Source of the DNA: Mucilaginibacter xinganensis
GTDB lineage: Bacteria > Bacteroidota > Bacteroidia > Sphingobacteriales > Sphingobacteriaceae
Direction of reading: 5' to 3'
DNA length: 64,000 nucleotides
NCBI GenBank assembly: GCA_026225055.1
Contig: JAMFSA010000029.1
Span: 62,001-126,000, forward strand
The notes beneath the pieces are model-generated. The model was not told where the DNA came from. It did no database searches and saw only the letters and a list, made by a program, of their open reading frames with translations. Position 1 is the first letter of the stretch; each line of letters opens with the position of its first letter. Shown here one piece after another: positions 9,422 to 18,760 of this stretch. Both the position numbers and the translations under genes were made by a program.

Positions 9422-10490
9422 GACCTGTTGAGCTTTTGTTTACACTTACATTGGCGTTCATTCCGGCGCTTAGCCCGGCCACAACAGGGTTATCATCGGT
9501 AATCTTTATTTTTACGGGGATACGCTGGGCAATCTTCACAAAGTTACCTGTCGAGTTATCGGGTGGCAGTAATGAAAACCTTGAACCTGTAGCCGGTGAT
9601 AAGGATAATATTTTACCCTTGATCTTTACATCGGGATAAGCATCGGTGGTAATATAAACCGTTTCGCCAATGTGCATATTATGCAGCTGTGTTTCCTTAA
9701 AATTCGCAACCACCCATTTACCTGTTTCCTTATCAACAATAAAAGCAAGCGTTTGCCCTACCTGTATCTGCTGGCCGGGCTGAATAGTCCTTTTACCCAT
9801 TTCACCATCATAGGGCGCTGTAATAACGGTGTATGACACATCCAGATTATTACGTTTTAATATCAGCTCGCGGCGCTTAATTTCAGATAATACAGGAGAG
9901 ATCTGCGATCTGTTGTCATTCACTTTTGATAAAGCTGCCTGGTAATTATCCAATGCCGCCTGGTAATCTGATTGCGCTACATCTAATGCGGTCTGCACAT
10001 TTTCCATTTGTTGTTTGGTGGCCGATTCCGCATCGAACAGTTTTTGGTAACGGGCAAACTCCTGCTGCTGCCTTACTAATTTTGCTTTGGCTGCGGTTAT
10101 CTGTACTTTGCTTACCTCTGCAATTTTCGAGGCGGTTTCCACGTTGCTTTGCAGCGCGGCTATCTGATCTTTGCCGCTTTGTATACCTGCTTCCGCTTCC
10201 TGTTGTTGTAAAGCATACTCCTGGTTATCTATAACTAACAGGGTGTCCCCTTTTTTCACTTCCTGATTTTCATCATAACGGATCTCTTTAATAAAACCAC
10301 TTACTCTTGATGTAATAGGGTTAATATATTCTTCCACCTGCGCATCGTCGGTTTCTTCGTACTTCAGAAGGTTAAATGCGGTTATCACTCCCCAAATGCA
10401 CAGGGCCAATGTGATGATGCCTGCTATCCATGTAGTGATCCTGGTAATTAATTTATCAGTAGTTGTATAAGTTTGGTGTTGCTTGTTCAT
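9414..10490 (-). CDS. HlyD/EmrA-family membrane-fusion adaptor
   Basis: Periplasmic adaptor linking the MFS pump to the outer-membrane channel. I chose the ATG at 10490 (MNKQHQTYTTTD, 358 residues), which starts right after the upstream gene's stop at 10492; a longer frame to 10559 would overlap it. One N-terminal TM helix (about 15-37) is followed by TDDAQVEEYINPITSRVSG, the first lipoyl half (GDTLLVIDNQEY), a long coiled-coil hairpin (about 90-190), the second lipoyl half with VITAPYDGEMGKR, and a beta-barrel (GKWVVANFKETQL). The YVTTDAQV-like start is typical of EmrA relatives. Confidence 0.92.
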   Translation of the reverse strand: MNKQHQTYTTTDKLITRITTWIAGIITLALCIWGVITAFNLLKYEETDDAQVEEYINPITSRVSGFIKEIRYDENQEVKKGDTLLVIDNQEYALQQQEAEAGIQSGKDQIAALQSNVETASKIAEVSKVQITAAKAKLVRQQQEFARYQKLFDAESATKQQMENVQTALDVAQSDYQAALDNYQAALSKVNDNRSQISPVLSEIKRRELILKRNNLDVSYTVITAPYDGEMGKRTIQPGQQIQVGQTLAFIVDKETGKWVVANFKETQLHNMHIGETVYITTDAYPDVKIKGKILSLSPATGSRFSLLPPDNSTGNFVKIAQRIPVKIKITDDNPVVAGLSAGMNANVSVNKSSTGHE

Positions 10491-10491
10491 G

Positions 10492-11832
10492 TTAAAGTTT
10501 GCCGGTAATATGTTGTAATTGATAATATTGAAGCTGGGCAGCAATTTGCGCTGCTGCAAAATCGAAATGTGTTTGCAGTAACTGCGTATCAGCGTCGAGC
10601 AGGTCGGTTATCAATGCAGTTTGATTGAAATAGGTATTATTAACTATCCTGCGATTTTCTGTTGCCTGTTTAATATTGGTTTTGCTCACATCCACACGAT
10701 TGAGTGCTTCCTTAAATCGTAAATAAGCTTCATTAACCTGCTGACGGATGTTGTCCTGTGTTTCGGCATGTTCAATTTCCTGGCTCTCGTAGTTAAGCTT
10801 GGCTATTTTGGTTTTATGGCTGTTATGATAAAAGGACGAAATAGCGAATGATGCTTTTATACCGTAAAAACCGAGGCCGTACAAATTGCCCGAATATGGA
10901 TAAAATAAAATCTGGGGATAATTGTAACTGTATTCGGCAAACAACCCTACTTTGGGTGATACATTAGCTTTGATATTTTTCAACTGCAAGCCACGCAATT
11001 CCGTTTCCTGTTCGGATATTTTTACCTGGTAAGCGTTACTCCCCGCATCAGTTAAATAATCAGCATAAGTTTTTGTGCTGATAGAATCAATGCTTACTGG
11101 CTGAACAGGATCAACCCGCTGATCATCAGGTAAACCTATTAGTATATTTAACTTTTGATTGGCAATAGCCAGGTCATTATCCAGCGTAACTAATGACAGC
11201 TTTTGTTTTGAAAGCTTTAATTCGGCCCGCAGCACATCGCTTTTTAAAACAACACCGTTTTTTTGCAGTGTTTGTATTTGAAGTAATTGTTTTTCCTGCG
11301 AGGTAATATCTTTTAACAACAGGTCTTTAAAGATGAGGCTTCGCTGCATATCCAGGTAATAAGCCGCTGCTCGAAGTTTTATTTCTGATACAGTTAATTT
11401 CCTTTGCTCGCCGGCAATTTTGTTTTCGCTTTTGCGGGCATCAATTTCCAGGTTGGTTTTGCCGCCATTATATAAATTAAAATAAGCGCTGCCTTCGGCT
11501 TTGTAATAGGTATGCAAAACAGGAAATTGCTCAGGCACATTAAAAAGTCCGTTTTCATAAACCGGCATATTAGTTACGCGGGCGTATTCACCGTCAATGT
11601 CAATATCGGGCAGGCGTTCGGCTTTGGCATCTTTAATACCCTCGTCACTGCTCTTAATGCTGAGATCCCTTATCTGTACAGCTTTGCTGTTCATCTCTGC
11701 TTTTTCCCACACCTCATTTAAAGTTAAGGGAATCTTTTTAGCAGAATCTGTGGGCAAATTTGCTGCATGTCCCGGGCGCGCTATTGAAGTAAACGCCAGT
11801 GTGATTAAAAAATAACTAAAATAGTGTTTCAT
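10492..11832 (-). CDS. TolC-family outer-membrane efflux protein
   Basis: Outer-membrane channel of the EmrAB-like pump. I chose the ATG at 11832 (MKHYFSYFLITLAF, 446 residues) because it begins a clean signal peptide ending near RPGHAA; an upstream in-frame ATG at 11865 would add 11 residues. Two repeated helical OEP regions are visible, the first with LPDIDIDGEY and the second with NVSPKVGLFAEYSYNYP. The length matches the family. It is the first gene of the operon tolC-like, hlyD-like, MFS, and is divergent from an AraC gene with an 83-base gap that must hold both promoters. Confidence 0.9.
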   Translation of the reverse strand: MKHYFSYFLITLAFTSIARPGHAANLPTDSAKKIPLTLNEVWEKAEMNSKAVQIRDLSIKSSDEGIKDAKAERLPDIDIDGEYARVTNMPVYENGLFNVPEQFPVLHTYYKAEGSAYFNLYNGGKTNLEIDARKSENKIAGEQRKLTVSEIKLRAAAYYLDMQRSLIFKDLLLKDITSQEKQLLQIQTLQKNGVVLKSDVLRAELKLSKQKLSLVTLDNDLAIANQKLNILIGLPDDQRVDPVQPVSIDSISTKTYADYLTDAGSNAYQVKISEQETELRGLQLKNIKANVSPKVGLFAEYSYNYPQILFYPYSGNLYGLGFYGIKASFAISSFYHNSHKTKIAKLNYESQEIEHAETQDNIRQQVNEAYLRFKEALNRVDVSKTNIKQATENRRIVNNTYFNQTALITDLLDADTQLLQTHFDFAAAQIAAQLQYYQLQHITGKL

Positions 11833-11915
11833 AAAATTATAATACAAAGGTCCCACTATTCGCATTAAGTAATTTTAACTACATTGCCAAACTTTTACTC
11901 ATTCCAGCCAAACAT

Positions 11916-12707
11916 ATGCTTGAACCAGGTGAGTTTTTTAATGCTATTGACCGGATACCGGAATCGGTATATGTGATGTATGAGCAGAACGAGTTCCGGC
12001 TGCCGCAGCATTCGCATCATAAAGGGCAGCTGATCTATATTGAAGGAGGCGTTGCCTACATCCATTTAGTGAAGAAAACGTTGATCATACCTGCGCGGCA
12101 TTATGTATGGATCCCTAAAGAGATGAAACATTTTGTGGAGATGCACAGATCGGTAGTGATCATCTCTATTTATTTTTATGCCGATGACGATGACGATCAC
12201 CCATTTTTTAATAAAGGCGGCATTTATCCTATCAATACACTTTTAATGCAGATGCTAAGCTATTCGGTAAGATGGGAAGGCGATGTATTGCCAACTGATA
12301 AGGCCTTCGCTTTTTTGGCCGGAATAAAAAACATATTGCCTGAGATTAGCAGGAAAGCTTTACCCATTGCTTTACCAACAACAGAAAACGAACGGATGCA
12401 ACCTGTGATTGATTATATAGGCGATCATGTTTTTGACCTGCTTACACTGGAAACATTAAGCAGGGAAACCGGGTTCAGCGAACGCACCTTGACCCGGTTG
12501 TTTAAAGAAACCATGAAAATCTCTTTTCTGCAATACTTTAAATTACTGCGCATGGTTAAAGCGATAGAAATGATGTTGCAAACAGAAAAGTCGATGAGCG
12601 AGATAGCTTATACTTTAGGGTATAACAACGTATCAGCCTTTAGTAATATATTCTACCAGTTAACCGGAACCAGGCCATCTGAATTTGCTAAACAACTTCA
12701 TCTGTAA
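11916..12707 (+). CDS. AraC-family regulator with cupin sensor
   Basis: Probable regulator of the divergent efflux operon. The 263-residue protein has an N-terminal AraC-binding cupin (about 20-90, HSHHKGQLIYIEGG then PARHYVWIP) and a C-terminal double HTH (about 170-262, LLTLETLSRETGFSERTLTRLF and SEIAYTLGYNNVSAFSNIFYQ, ending GTRPSEFAK). Its start lies 83 bases from the TolC-like start. Control of the pump is inferred from position only. The neighbouring AhpD-fold operon, whose last gene converges on it, is another possible target. Confidence 0.9.
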   Translation: MLEPGEFFNAIDRIPESVYVMYEQNEFRLPQHSHHKGQLIYIEGGVAYIHLVKKTLIIPARHYVWIPKEMKHFVEMHRSVVIISIYFYADDDDDHPFFNKGGIYPINTLLMQMLSYSVRWEGDVLPTDKAFAFLAGIKNILPEISRKALPIALPTTENERMQPVIDYIGDHVFDLLTLETLSRETGFSERTLTRLFKETMKISFLQYFKLLRMVKAIEMMLQTEKSMSEIAYTLGYNNVSAFSNIFYQLTGTRPSEFAKQLHL

Positions 12708-12823
12708 ACGGCGATTTTCAATACTTTTTACAACCATACCCCGAACTTTTTTGCACAGCCCGGGGTTGGAGTTTATCACACATTAAAACAACGAATTACA
12801 CGATCAATTAGTCGACGTAACTC

Positions 12824-13372
12824 CTATTTATATACACTGGATTCATAGCCATCCAGCGCGCGCTGAGGGGCACGACTCACGTAAAAATCCCTGTCGGGGG
12901 GAGCCCAGGTACCTAAGCCATCAACGTAACGGTTAAACATACAGAAAGATGCTGCTATCAATACAGTATCATGTATTTCCCGGTCGGTAGCCCTGTTATC
13001 TTTTGCCGCCTCAATCTGATCGGCAGTTACATTTTTGCCCCCTTTTTGTACGCTCGCCGCAATGCTGAGCAAACTTTTAATCTTGGCGGATAATGGAGCT
13101 GATGAAGGATCGTTTTTAATGGCATCTATCTGCTCAATATTACAATCAAGGTAATGCCCAGCCAGCGCCCCGTGTACATTCTGACAGAAAAAACAATCGT
13201 TTAAATAGGACACGTAGGTACCTATCAGTTCACGCTCGCCCCTGCTCAGGCTGTTGTTATCGTCTCTTAACAAGATCTCGGCCAGCGCGTTTAATGGCGC
13301 GGCAGTTTCAGGCCTGAAAGCCATCAAGCCTCTTATACCGGGTAGTTCATTTTCTAATTCAATATGTGCCAT
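12824..13372 (-). CDS. AhpD-fold / carboxymuconolactone-decarboxylase-like protein C
   Basis: Alkylhydroperoxidase-like thiol protein, exact substrate unknown. The start at 13372 (MAHIELENELPGI, 182 residues) is chosen because it aligns with its two paralogues here; the frame extends further upstream only through the neighbouring gene. The AhpD relay is complete: E48, C60-x2-C63-x3-H67 (CFFCQNVH), with the E to C spacing of 12 as known for AhpD. The C-terminal half has the shared block DREIHDTVLIAASFCMFNRYVDGLGT. It is the last gene of the five-gene operon, 10 bases after its closest neighbour. It is similar to the peroxidase-related CMD proteins, some of which act in antioxidant defence. Confidence 0.88.
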   Translation of the reverse strand: MAHIELENELPGIRGLMAFRPETAAPLNALAEILLRDDNNSLSRGERELIGTYVSYLNDCFFCQNVHGALAGHYLDCNIEQIDAIKNDPSSAPLSAKIKSLLSIAASVQKGGKNVTADQIEAAKDNRATDREIHDTVLIAASFCMFNRYVDGLGTWAPPDRDFYVSRAPQRALDGYESSVYK

Positions 13373-13382
13373 AATAGCTAAA

Positions 13383-13931
13383 TTAAAGTTGTGGAACAGG
13401 TAATTTATAACCCTTAGCCATACGTTCGCCCATGGCAACGTAGGCTTCAGGGTCGGTTGGTGTGAGGCTTCCCAAGCCATCAACATAACGGTTAAACATG
13501 CTGAAAGCAGCGGCAATTAAAACCGTATCATGGATCTCCCTATCGGTTGCCGCTTCGCTTTTAGCCGCGGCAATATCATCGGGCGTAACTTCCTTGCCTA
13601 ATATCTGCACTTTGCCTGCAATGTTTAGTAAGGCCTTCATTTTGTTGCTTATGGGAGCGGTTTCAGCATCATTTAAAACTTCATCAACAATTATAGCGTC
13701 TTCTTCGCCATACAAATACCTTGCAGCGGCGGCATGGCTGTTCATACAAAACGAACAATTATTGCGCGATGAAACATGTGTAGCTATTAACTCTCTTTCG
13801 GCCTCTGATAAGGTAGATTCGCCGCGTAATAATACCTGGGCCAGCTCATACAGGTGCTGACCGGTTTCAGGCCTGAACATAACCAGTGAACGTATTCCCG
13901 GTATCCCCTCGGGGACATTGATATGTGCCAT
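13383..13931 (-). CDS. AhpD-fold / carboxymuconolactone-decarboxylase-like protein B
   Basis: Second AhpD-fold paralogue, 182 residues. Residues E47, C59, C62 and H66 (CSFCMNSH) form the expected redox relay. The opening MAHINVPEGIPGIRSLVMFRPET is closely similar to the next gene's MAHIELENELPGIRGLMAFRPET, and the block DREIHDTVLIAA is identical in both, so these two arose by tandem duplication. It starts 11 bases after the MFS gene in the same operon. The function is likely oxidation or isomerisation of a small hydrophobic ligand, or peroxide reduction; which one is not shown by sequence. Confidence 0.88.
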   Translation of the reverse strand: MAHINVPEGIPGIRSLVMFRPETGQHLYELAQVLLRGESTLSEAERELIATHVSSRNNCSFCMNSHAAAARYLYGEEDAIIVDEVLNDAETAPISNKMKALLNIAGKVQILGKEVTPDDIAAAKSEAATDREIHDTVLIAAAFSMFNRYVDGLGSLTPTDPEAYVAMGERMAKGYKLPVPQL

Positions 13932-13942
13932 ATAATTAGTTT

Positions 13943-15214
13943 TTAATTTGATTGATCTTTAGATTCTTTAATCGACGGCCCCATGCTGTCCTTCACCAAT
14001 AATACTACCAGCAAGCCAATAACAAATACCAGTGAAAATATAAATATGGCATTGCCATAACCACCTAAGCCTGATACGAGTACCCCTATAAATAAGACTG
14101 CCGTTGCCGTGAACAGCCTGCCGATATTAAAGCAGAAACCTGTTGCCGTAGCACGTACACCGGTGGTAAATAATTGCGGTATATAGGCTGATAATACTCC
14201 CTGACTGGCACCAAAGAATAGCGCCATAACAGCAATCTCTACATAAATAACCGGGGTGAAGGTTAAATTTGTTTTGAACAGGATGAACGACATCACCGCA
14301 CATACGGCAAAACACCAGATCATTGAGCGGCGCAGCCCCACCAGATTCACCAGCCAGCCCGATAGAAAACCTCCGGTTAAACCGCCCATACCCAAAAACA
14401 TCATGCTCAATCCACGTTCCTTATGTGCATCGGAAGTTGTGATCAAGCTCTGCACCCAGGTAGGCATCCACGAAAAAATTGCCCACAGGCCTATCAGCAT
14501 GGTACCAAATGTTATCGACCCTAACAATAATTGCCGCCTGTGACCGGGAGAGAATAACTGTGTTAGCTCGCTCTTTTTAACAGTACCGGCACGGTGATCC
14601 AGCCATTTGCCAGATTCCTGTATGAGCCAAACCCCTAACAACGCCAGCACCAGCGGTATCACGCCAATTAAAAACCCTTGTCGCCAGGAAGTAACCATGT
14701 AATTGATGAGCCCTGCTGAAAATATCCCGACAGGGAAAGCGATAGAAATAATGCCTGTAACTACAGCTTTGCTACGCTCAGGCCAGGTTTCGCTCAATAG
14801 CGTAAAGGTAACTACCAACACACCGCCAACGCCAAAGCCACTCATAAACCGGCAGAGGATAATACCCGTCCAGGAGGGCATAAAGGCAATAAGCATGGTA
14901 AAAATACCATAGCAGCCTATTGCCAATAGTAGTGCCGTTTTGCGACCTATCCTATCGCTGATAACACCCCATATAAAGCCGCCAAAGGCCCATCCAAAAA
15001 TAAACAATGCGTTAATATAGGCGCTGATGTAGTTAAGCTCATCGGGTTTAAGATTGCCCTGTACATCACGTACCACTACCGGCAGGTAAACCGACATTAA
15101 GGTTGAAACCGTGCCGCCAAGCATGCTGCTGATAAAGCATACAATAAATAACAAGGCCAGTTTTATAGTATTTGTACCGGCTTTTTCATCTGCTTTAATT
15201 GTTAGTGTTTCCAT
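13943..15214 (-). CDS. MFS transporter, metabolite:H+ symporter type
   Basis: Inner-membrane carrier of 423 residues with 12 hydrophobic segments. Motif A is clear (GVISDRIGRKTALLL), and the second-half equivalent GWLVNLVGLRRS is present. The arrangement resembles the aromatic-acid/sugar-porter group (AAHS, MhpT-like) rather than drug exporters, which suggests import of a small organic acid or aromatic. Its start lies one base from the TonB receptor stop and its end 11 bases from the next AhpD-like gene, so uptake through both membranes and chemical handling of the ligand are encoded together. Confidence 0.88.
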   Translation of the reverse strand: METLTIKADEKAGTNTIKLALLFIVCFISSMLGGTVSTLMSVYLPVVVRDVQGNLKPDELNYISAYINALFIFGWAFGGFIWGVISDRIGRKTALLLAIGCYGIFTMLIAFMPSWTGIILCRFMSGFGVGGVLVVTFTLLSETWPERSKAVVTGIISIAFPVGIFSAGLINYMVTSWRQGFLIGVIPLVLALLGVWLIQESGKWLDHRAGTVKKSELTQLFSPGHRRQLLLGSITFGTMLIGLWAIFSWMPTWVQSLITTSDAHKERGLSMMFLGMGGLTGGFLSGWLVNLVGLRRSMIWCFAVCAVMSFILFKTNLTFTPVIYVEIAVMALFFGASQGVLSAYIPQLFTTGVRATATGFCFNIGRLFTATAVLFIGVLVSGLGGYGNAIFIFSLVFVIGLLVVLLVKDSMGPSIKESKDQSN

Positions 15215-15215
15215 A

Positions 15216-17984
15216 CTATCTTAAAAGGTTATCAAAGGTAATTGCTACATAATATATTGCTCCGATGGTTGGTGAGCCATACGCTTCGTAAATATGGTTG
15301 TTCAGTAAATTGCTGGCACCAATTTTAACCATAGCCTTAAATTTCGGGATCTTTTTGTTCAACTGAAGATCGATAAGCGAATAAGCATTGATACGACCCG
15401 GATTTTCTGCATTAAAGGTACCATACCAGTCGAACGCGCTTTGCCAGTGCCAGTTAACATTAAATCCATAACCATTAACTACGTTGCTGTTGGCGAATAT
15501 TAAATTGGTACTGTACTGTGGGGTATTAAATTCAGCCACATCATCACGGTTGGCACTGCCCAGGCTAAATAGAGATAATGTACCGTTACCTGTAAGTGTG
15601 TACCCTCGTGGCATGGTATAGGTTAAGGAAACACCACCTCCCTGTGCCGATACCTTATCGGGAGCATTAGTATACAGCTGGTAGGCATGTTCATTACCGC
15701 TCAGTATATCAGCAGCGGCAGTGGCACTTGGTTTGCCATCGCTGCCTAAAACATTATCTGCTGGGGCTATTACAACGGTATTTAAAATAAAATCCTTGTA
15801 TTTGTTATAGTAATAATTTACGTCTATTAGCAACTTGTCATTTATGATGCCTTTGTAACCTAATTCAAAAGCTTTTTCCTGCTCGGGTTTAATATAAGGT
15901 ACATTTGATTTTTTTAGCAGATCCTTATTATCAGCAACTGCCTGCGGAAATGGTTTACCACTGGCAACTTCCTGCCCGAAAGCACTTCCGAACGCGCTTA
16001 CCGAAGCCGCAGTAAATGAGTTGGTGTAAGCATTAAGTCCTACACTGTTGTTAGGTACGCCACCCAATATAGTAATGGGACCTACGTTGAGGTGGATATA
16101 CTGATCTACCGGTGTTGGGTTCCTGAAACCGGTTTGATACGATGCCCTAAAATTTTGATCGGGCGCTGCGGTATATACTGCAGCTATCCTCGGCGTAAAG
16201 CTGCCTGCAAAATTCTCATCCTTATCGTAACGTAATGAACCTATGATATTCAGCTTGTCATCCAGCAGCTTTTTTGAGGCCTGTACAAATGAACCGAATT
16301 CGCCGATAGTTATCTTATGCGTCAAATCATCGAACAAAGTACCGTCAGAATACATATCATAGTAGCGATAGTTACCACCAACCAATAAATTAAATATTTT
16401 TATAGCATTGCTAAAATCATACTGGCCCTCTGTATGATAAAATTTACTCCGGCTGATCACCCCTGCTCCTGATATGCTATAATCATGAATAGCCGCATCT
16501 TTTGCCTGGTTAAATTGAGTAGTGCCGGGTAAAAACCTACCCTGATCGGCAAATGCCCTGGCTGCATTGTTATCATGCGCAGTAACGCCACTAATGGTTC
16601 CGTTATAAGCATCAGCATAGCGGGTAAACCACATATTATCAGCATTAGCGGCCGATACTACGTTACCATTCAGATCCTCCACCCAATCACGGTTAATTTC
16701 CTCACCAGCCGAACGTGTGTTGTATGAATTGCCTGAATTTTCCATCACCGCATAGCTGCGGATAAAAAAGTTACTGCCTTTTAATTCAAGCCTGTGCGTT
16801 TGTAACACAAAGTCATTCAAATCATAGCGGCTGCTGCCGGTGTAGCTTGCCGTACCGCGACCGTAATTGTAGGCGTATATGGCTTCCAGGTTATTGGTAA
16901 AGCGGTATTCCAACTCACCGTTCAATTTCAGGCTGTAAACATTGTAGTTCATCAGGTCCTTTTCTTCGTAGCCTGTTCTGGAAACCAGGCCAATACCCGG
17001 TAATGTTTTTGAAATCTCGTCGCCATAAATATTCAGCGCATCTCTGCCAGGGTTATTCGGGCCGCGCATATCTGCCGGGGTGGCGGCGCTTACATCCGTG
17101 TAATTGGCAGCATACCAATCGGTCCCGGTTAAATAGGAGGCATTTAGTTTAAAGGCGAATTTGTTATTGAACGCTTTGGCATACCTAATTGCAAAATCAT
17201 AAAGCCCCTTAGGATCAACACCCTGTTCGCCTACGTGGTTAATACCCGATTTTATCTGTAAACTTAACCCCTGGTATTCAAACGGATCCTTGGTATGCAT
17301 CAGCAACGCGCCATTAAATGCTACCGGGCCGTATAATGCAGACGCAGCGCCGGGCACCACTTCCACACTTTCCATATCAATATCCGATGCGCCAAATAGA
17401 TTACCTACAGCAAAGTTCAGTCCCGGTGTTTGATTATCAACCCCGTCAATCAATTGCAGAAAGCGTGGGTTGCCGGTATCATTAAACCCCCTTGTATTTA
17501 CCTGTTTATAAGTTAAGCTGCTGGTAACGGCTTCAACACCTTTTAAGCTTTCAAGGCCATCGTAAAATGTAAAAGACGGATTCTCAACAATAGCCTTTGA
17601 AGTCATTTTTTCAATGCTGACAGGCGACTGAAGAATACTTTGGTTTACCCTTGTAGCAGCCGATACCACTTCATTCAAAACGATGCTTTTTTGCTCAAGC
17701 CCTACAGTTATAGTTTGATTCTGGCTAACAACTGCAACTTCCTGGCTGGCATATCCCATGGCTGATATTTGTATTGTAAAAGGCAATTGTATCTTATTAA
17801 TGCTTAATGAATAATTACCTTTTGAATCGGTAATAGTACCTGTCACTTTATTTTTAATATGGATGCTTGCGCCTGTAACCGGTGCCTTGGTGGTGGCATC
17901 GGTTATGGTACCGCTAATTTTCACCTGTTGGGCAAAAGCATGTCCTAACGACAGTAATAATAAAAATGTAAAGAGTTTTTTCAT
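15216..17984 (-). CDS. TonB-dependent receptor with CarboxypepD_reg domain (non-SusC)
   Basis: Outer-membrane active transporter of 922 residues. It has a signal peptide (about 1-18, HAFAQ), a CarboxypepD_reg domain (about 24-105), a plug (about 115-235, starting LNEVVSAATRVNQ, with VEVVPGAASALYG) and a barrel ending in the aromatic-rich tail FDNLLR. There is no SusD partner, and the length is below SusC size, so the ligand is probably a small molecule rather than a glycan. It sits second in an operon between an AhpD-fold gene (69 bases upstream) and an MFS carrier (1 base downstream). Confidence 0.92.
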   Translation of the reverse strand: MKKLFTFLLLLSLGHAFAQQVKISGTITDATTKAPVTGASIHIKNKVTGTITDSKGNYSLSINKIQLPFTIQISAMGYASQEVAVVSQNQTITVGLEQKSIVLNEVVSAATRVNQSILQSPVSIEKMTSKAIVENPSFTFYDGLESLKGVEAVTSSLTYKQVNTRGFNDTGNPRFLQLIDGVDNQTPGLNFAVGNLFGASDIDMESVEVVPGAASALYGPVAFNGALLMHTKDPFEYQGLSLQIKSGINHVGEQGVDPKGLYDFAIRYAKAFNNKFAFKLNASYLTGTDWYAANYTDVSAATPADMRGPNNPGRDALNIYGDEISKTLPGIGLVSRTGYEEKDLMNYNVYSLKLNGELEYRFTNNLEAIYAYNYGRGTASYTGSSRYDLNDFVLQTHRLELKGSNFFIRSYAVMENSGNSYNTRSAGEEINRDWVEDLNGNVVSAANADNMWFTRYADAYNGTISGVTAHDNNAARAFADQGRFLPGTTQFNQAKDAAIHDYSISGAGVISRSKFYHTEGQYDFSNAIKIFNLLVGGNYRYYDMYSDGTLFDDLTHKITIGEFGSFVQASKKLLDDKLNIIGSLRYDKDENFAGSFTPRIAAVYTAAPDQNFRASYQTGFRNPTPVDQYIHLNVGPITILGGVPNNSVGLNAYTNSFTAASVSAFGSAFGQEVASGKPFPQAVADNKDLLKKSNVPYIKPEQEKAFELGYKGIINDKLLIDVNYYYNKYKDFILNTVVIAPADNVLGSDGKPSATAAADILSGNEHAYQLYTNAPDKVSAQGGGVSLTYTMPRGYTLTGNGTLSLFSLGSANRDDVAEFNTPQYSTNLIFANSNVVNGYGFNVNWHWQSAFDWYGTFNAENPGRINAYSLIDLQLNKKIPKFKAMVKIGASNLLNNHIYEAYGSPTIGAIYYVAITFDNLLR

Positions 17985-18053
17985 GTGATATTTTTTGAAG
18001 AGGACATTAGTATTGATATTATCAACAAAGTGGCCTCGTGAGTAATTAATTGA

Positions 18054-18626
18054 TTATTGGGCCGCTGTTTTCTTTAAATGATCATACCCCTGTGGTAGCC
18101 TGGTGTAGCCGTGGTTCACCAATCTTTCGGCAAGCACATTGTAATAACCGGCATCGGCAGGTAATGCTGTTGCCAGCCCGTCAACATAGCGGTTATACAA
18201 GCAGAATAATGCGGCTATCAACACTGTATCATGGATCTCCAGATCAGTGGCATTAGCGGCTTTTGCTACTTCAATAGCTTCAGCAGTTACATTTTTGCCG
18301 CCTTTACGGGTTAGTACCGCTATGTTTAAAAGCGCTTTCATTTTTCCGCTAACCTGCGCCGTTTGTATGTCCTGTTTTATTTGTTCTGTTATTGATGCAT
18401 CGCCTGTTAAAAGATCGGCAGCCGCAGTATGTGCGGTTGTGCAAAATTTACATTCATTGCCGTACGATACAATGGTGGCGATTAGCTCACGTTCGGCTTC
18501 GGTAAGTGTTGAAGGCCCACGGAATAAGTATTGGGTAAGATCACGAATAGGCTGAGCGGAATCTTTACGATATTCCAGCAAGCCGGTAATGCCAGGTAAA
18601 TGGCTTTCCAGTTCTATATAAGGCAT
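18054..18626 (-). CDS. AhpD-fold / carboxymuconolactone-decarboxylase-like protein A
   Basis: First gene of the five-gene operon, 190 residues. The AhpD relay residues are E47, C59, C62 and H66 (CKFCTTAH). The opening MPYIELESHLPGITGLLEYR and the block LEIHDTVLIAALFCLYNRYVDGLAT show paralogy with proteins B and C, from which it is more divergent. The 134-base region upstream should hold the operon promoter, but I saw no exact -7 box there. The biochemical role is unassigned: peroxidase-like activity is possible from the conserved thiols. Confidence 0.88.
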   Translation of the reverse strand: MPYIELESHLPGITGLLEYRKDSAQPIRDLTQYLFRGPSTLTEAERELIATIVSYGNECKFCTTAHTAAADLLTGDASITEQIKQDIQTAQVSGKMKALLNIAVLTRKGGKNVTAEAIEVAKAANATDLEIHDTVLIAALFCLYNRYVDGLATALPADAGYYNVLAERLVNHGYTRLPQGYDHLKKTAAQ

Positions 18627-18760
18627 AATAATGGGTTTAAATAATGATAGCGGAATACAATCACACGTAAAGCATTATCCGAACAATTATTAATTGAAAC
18701 AGGTATTTGCCAGCGAGTGAGCATACTGCGTAATGCAGATGATGTACCGCAAAAATTTAA

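Noticed and set aside
12733-12765. ACCCCG ... CGGGGT inverted repeat between AraC and AhpD-like C genes
   Set aside because: Only six pairs with a 17-base loop and no T-run; too weak to call a terminator.
13498-13860. 120-codon plus-strand frame over AhpD-like B
   Set aside because: Antisense to a conserved gene and hydrophobic only because of the complement of Glu/Asp/Lys codons.
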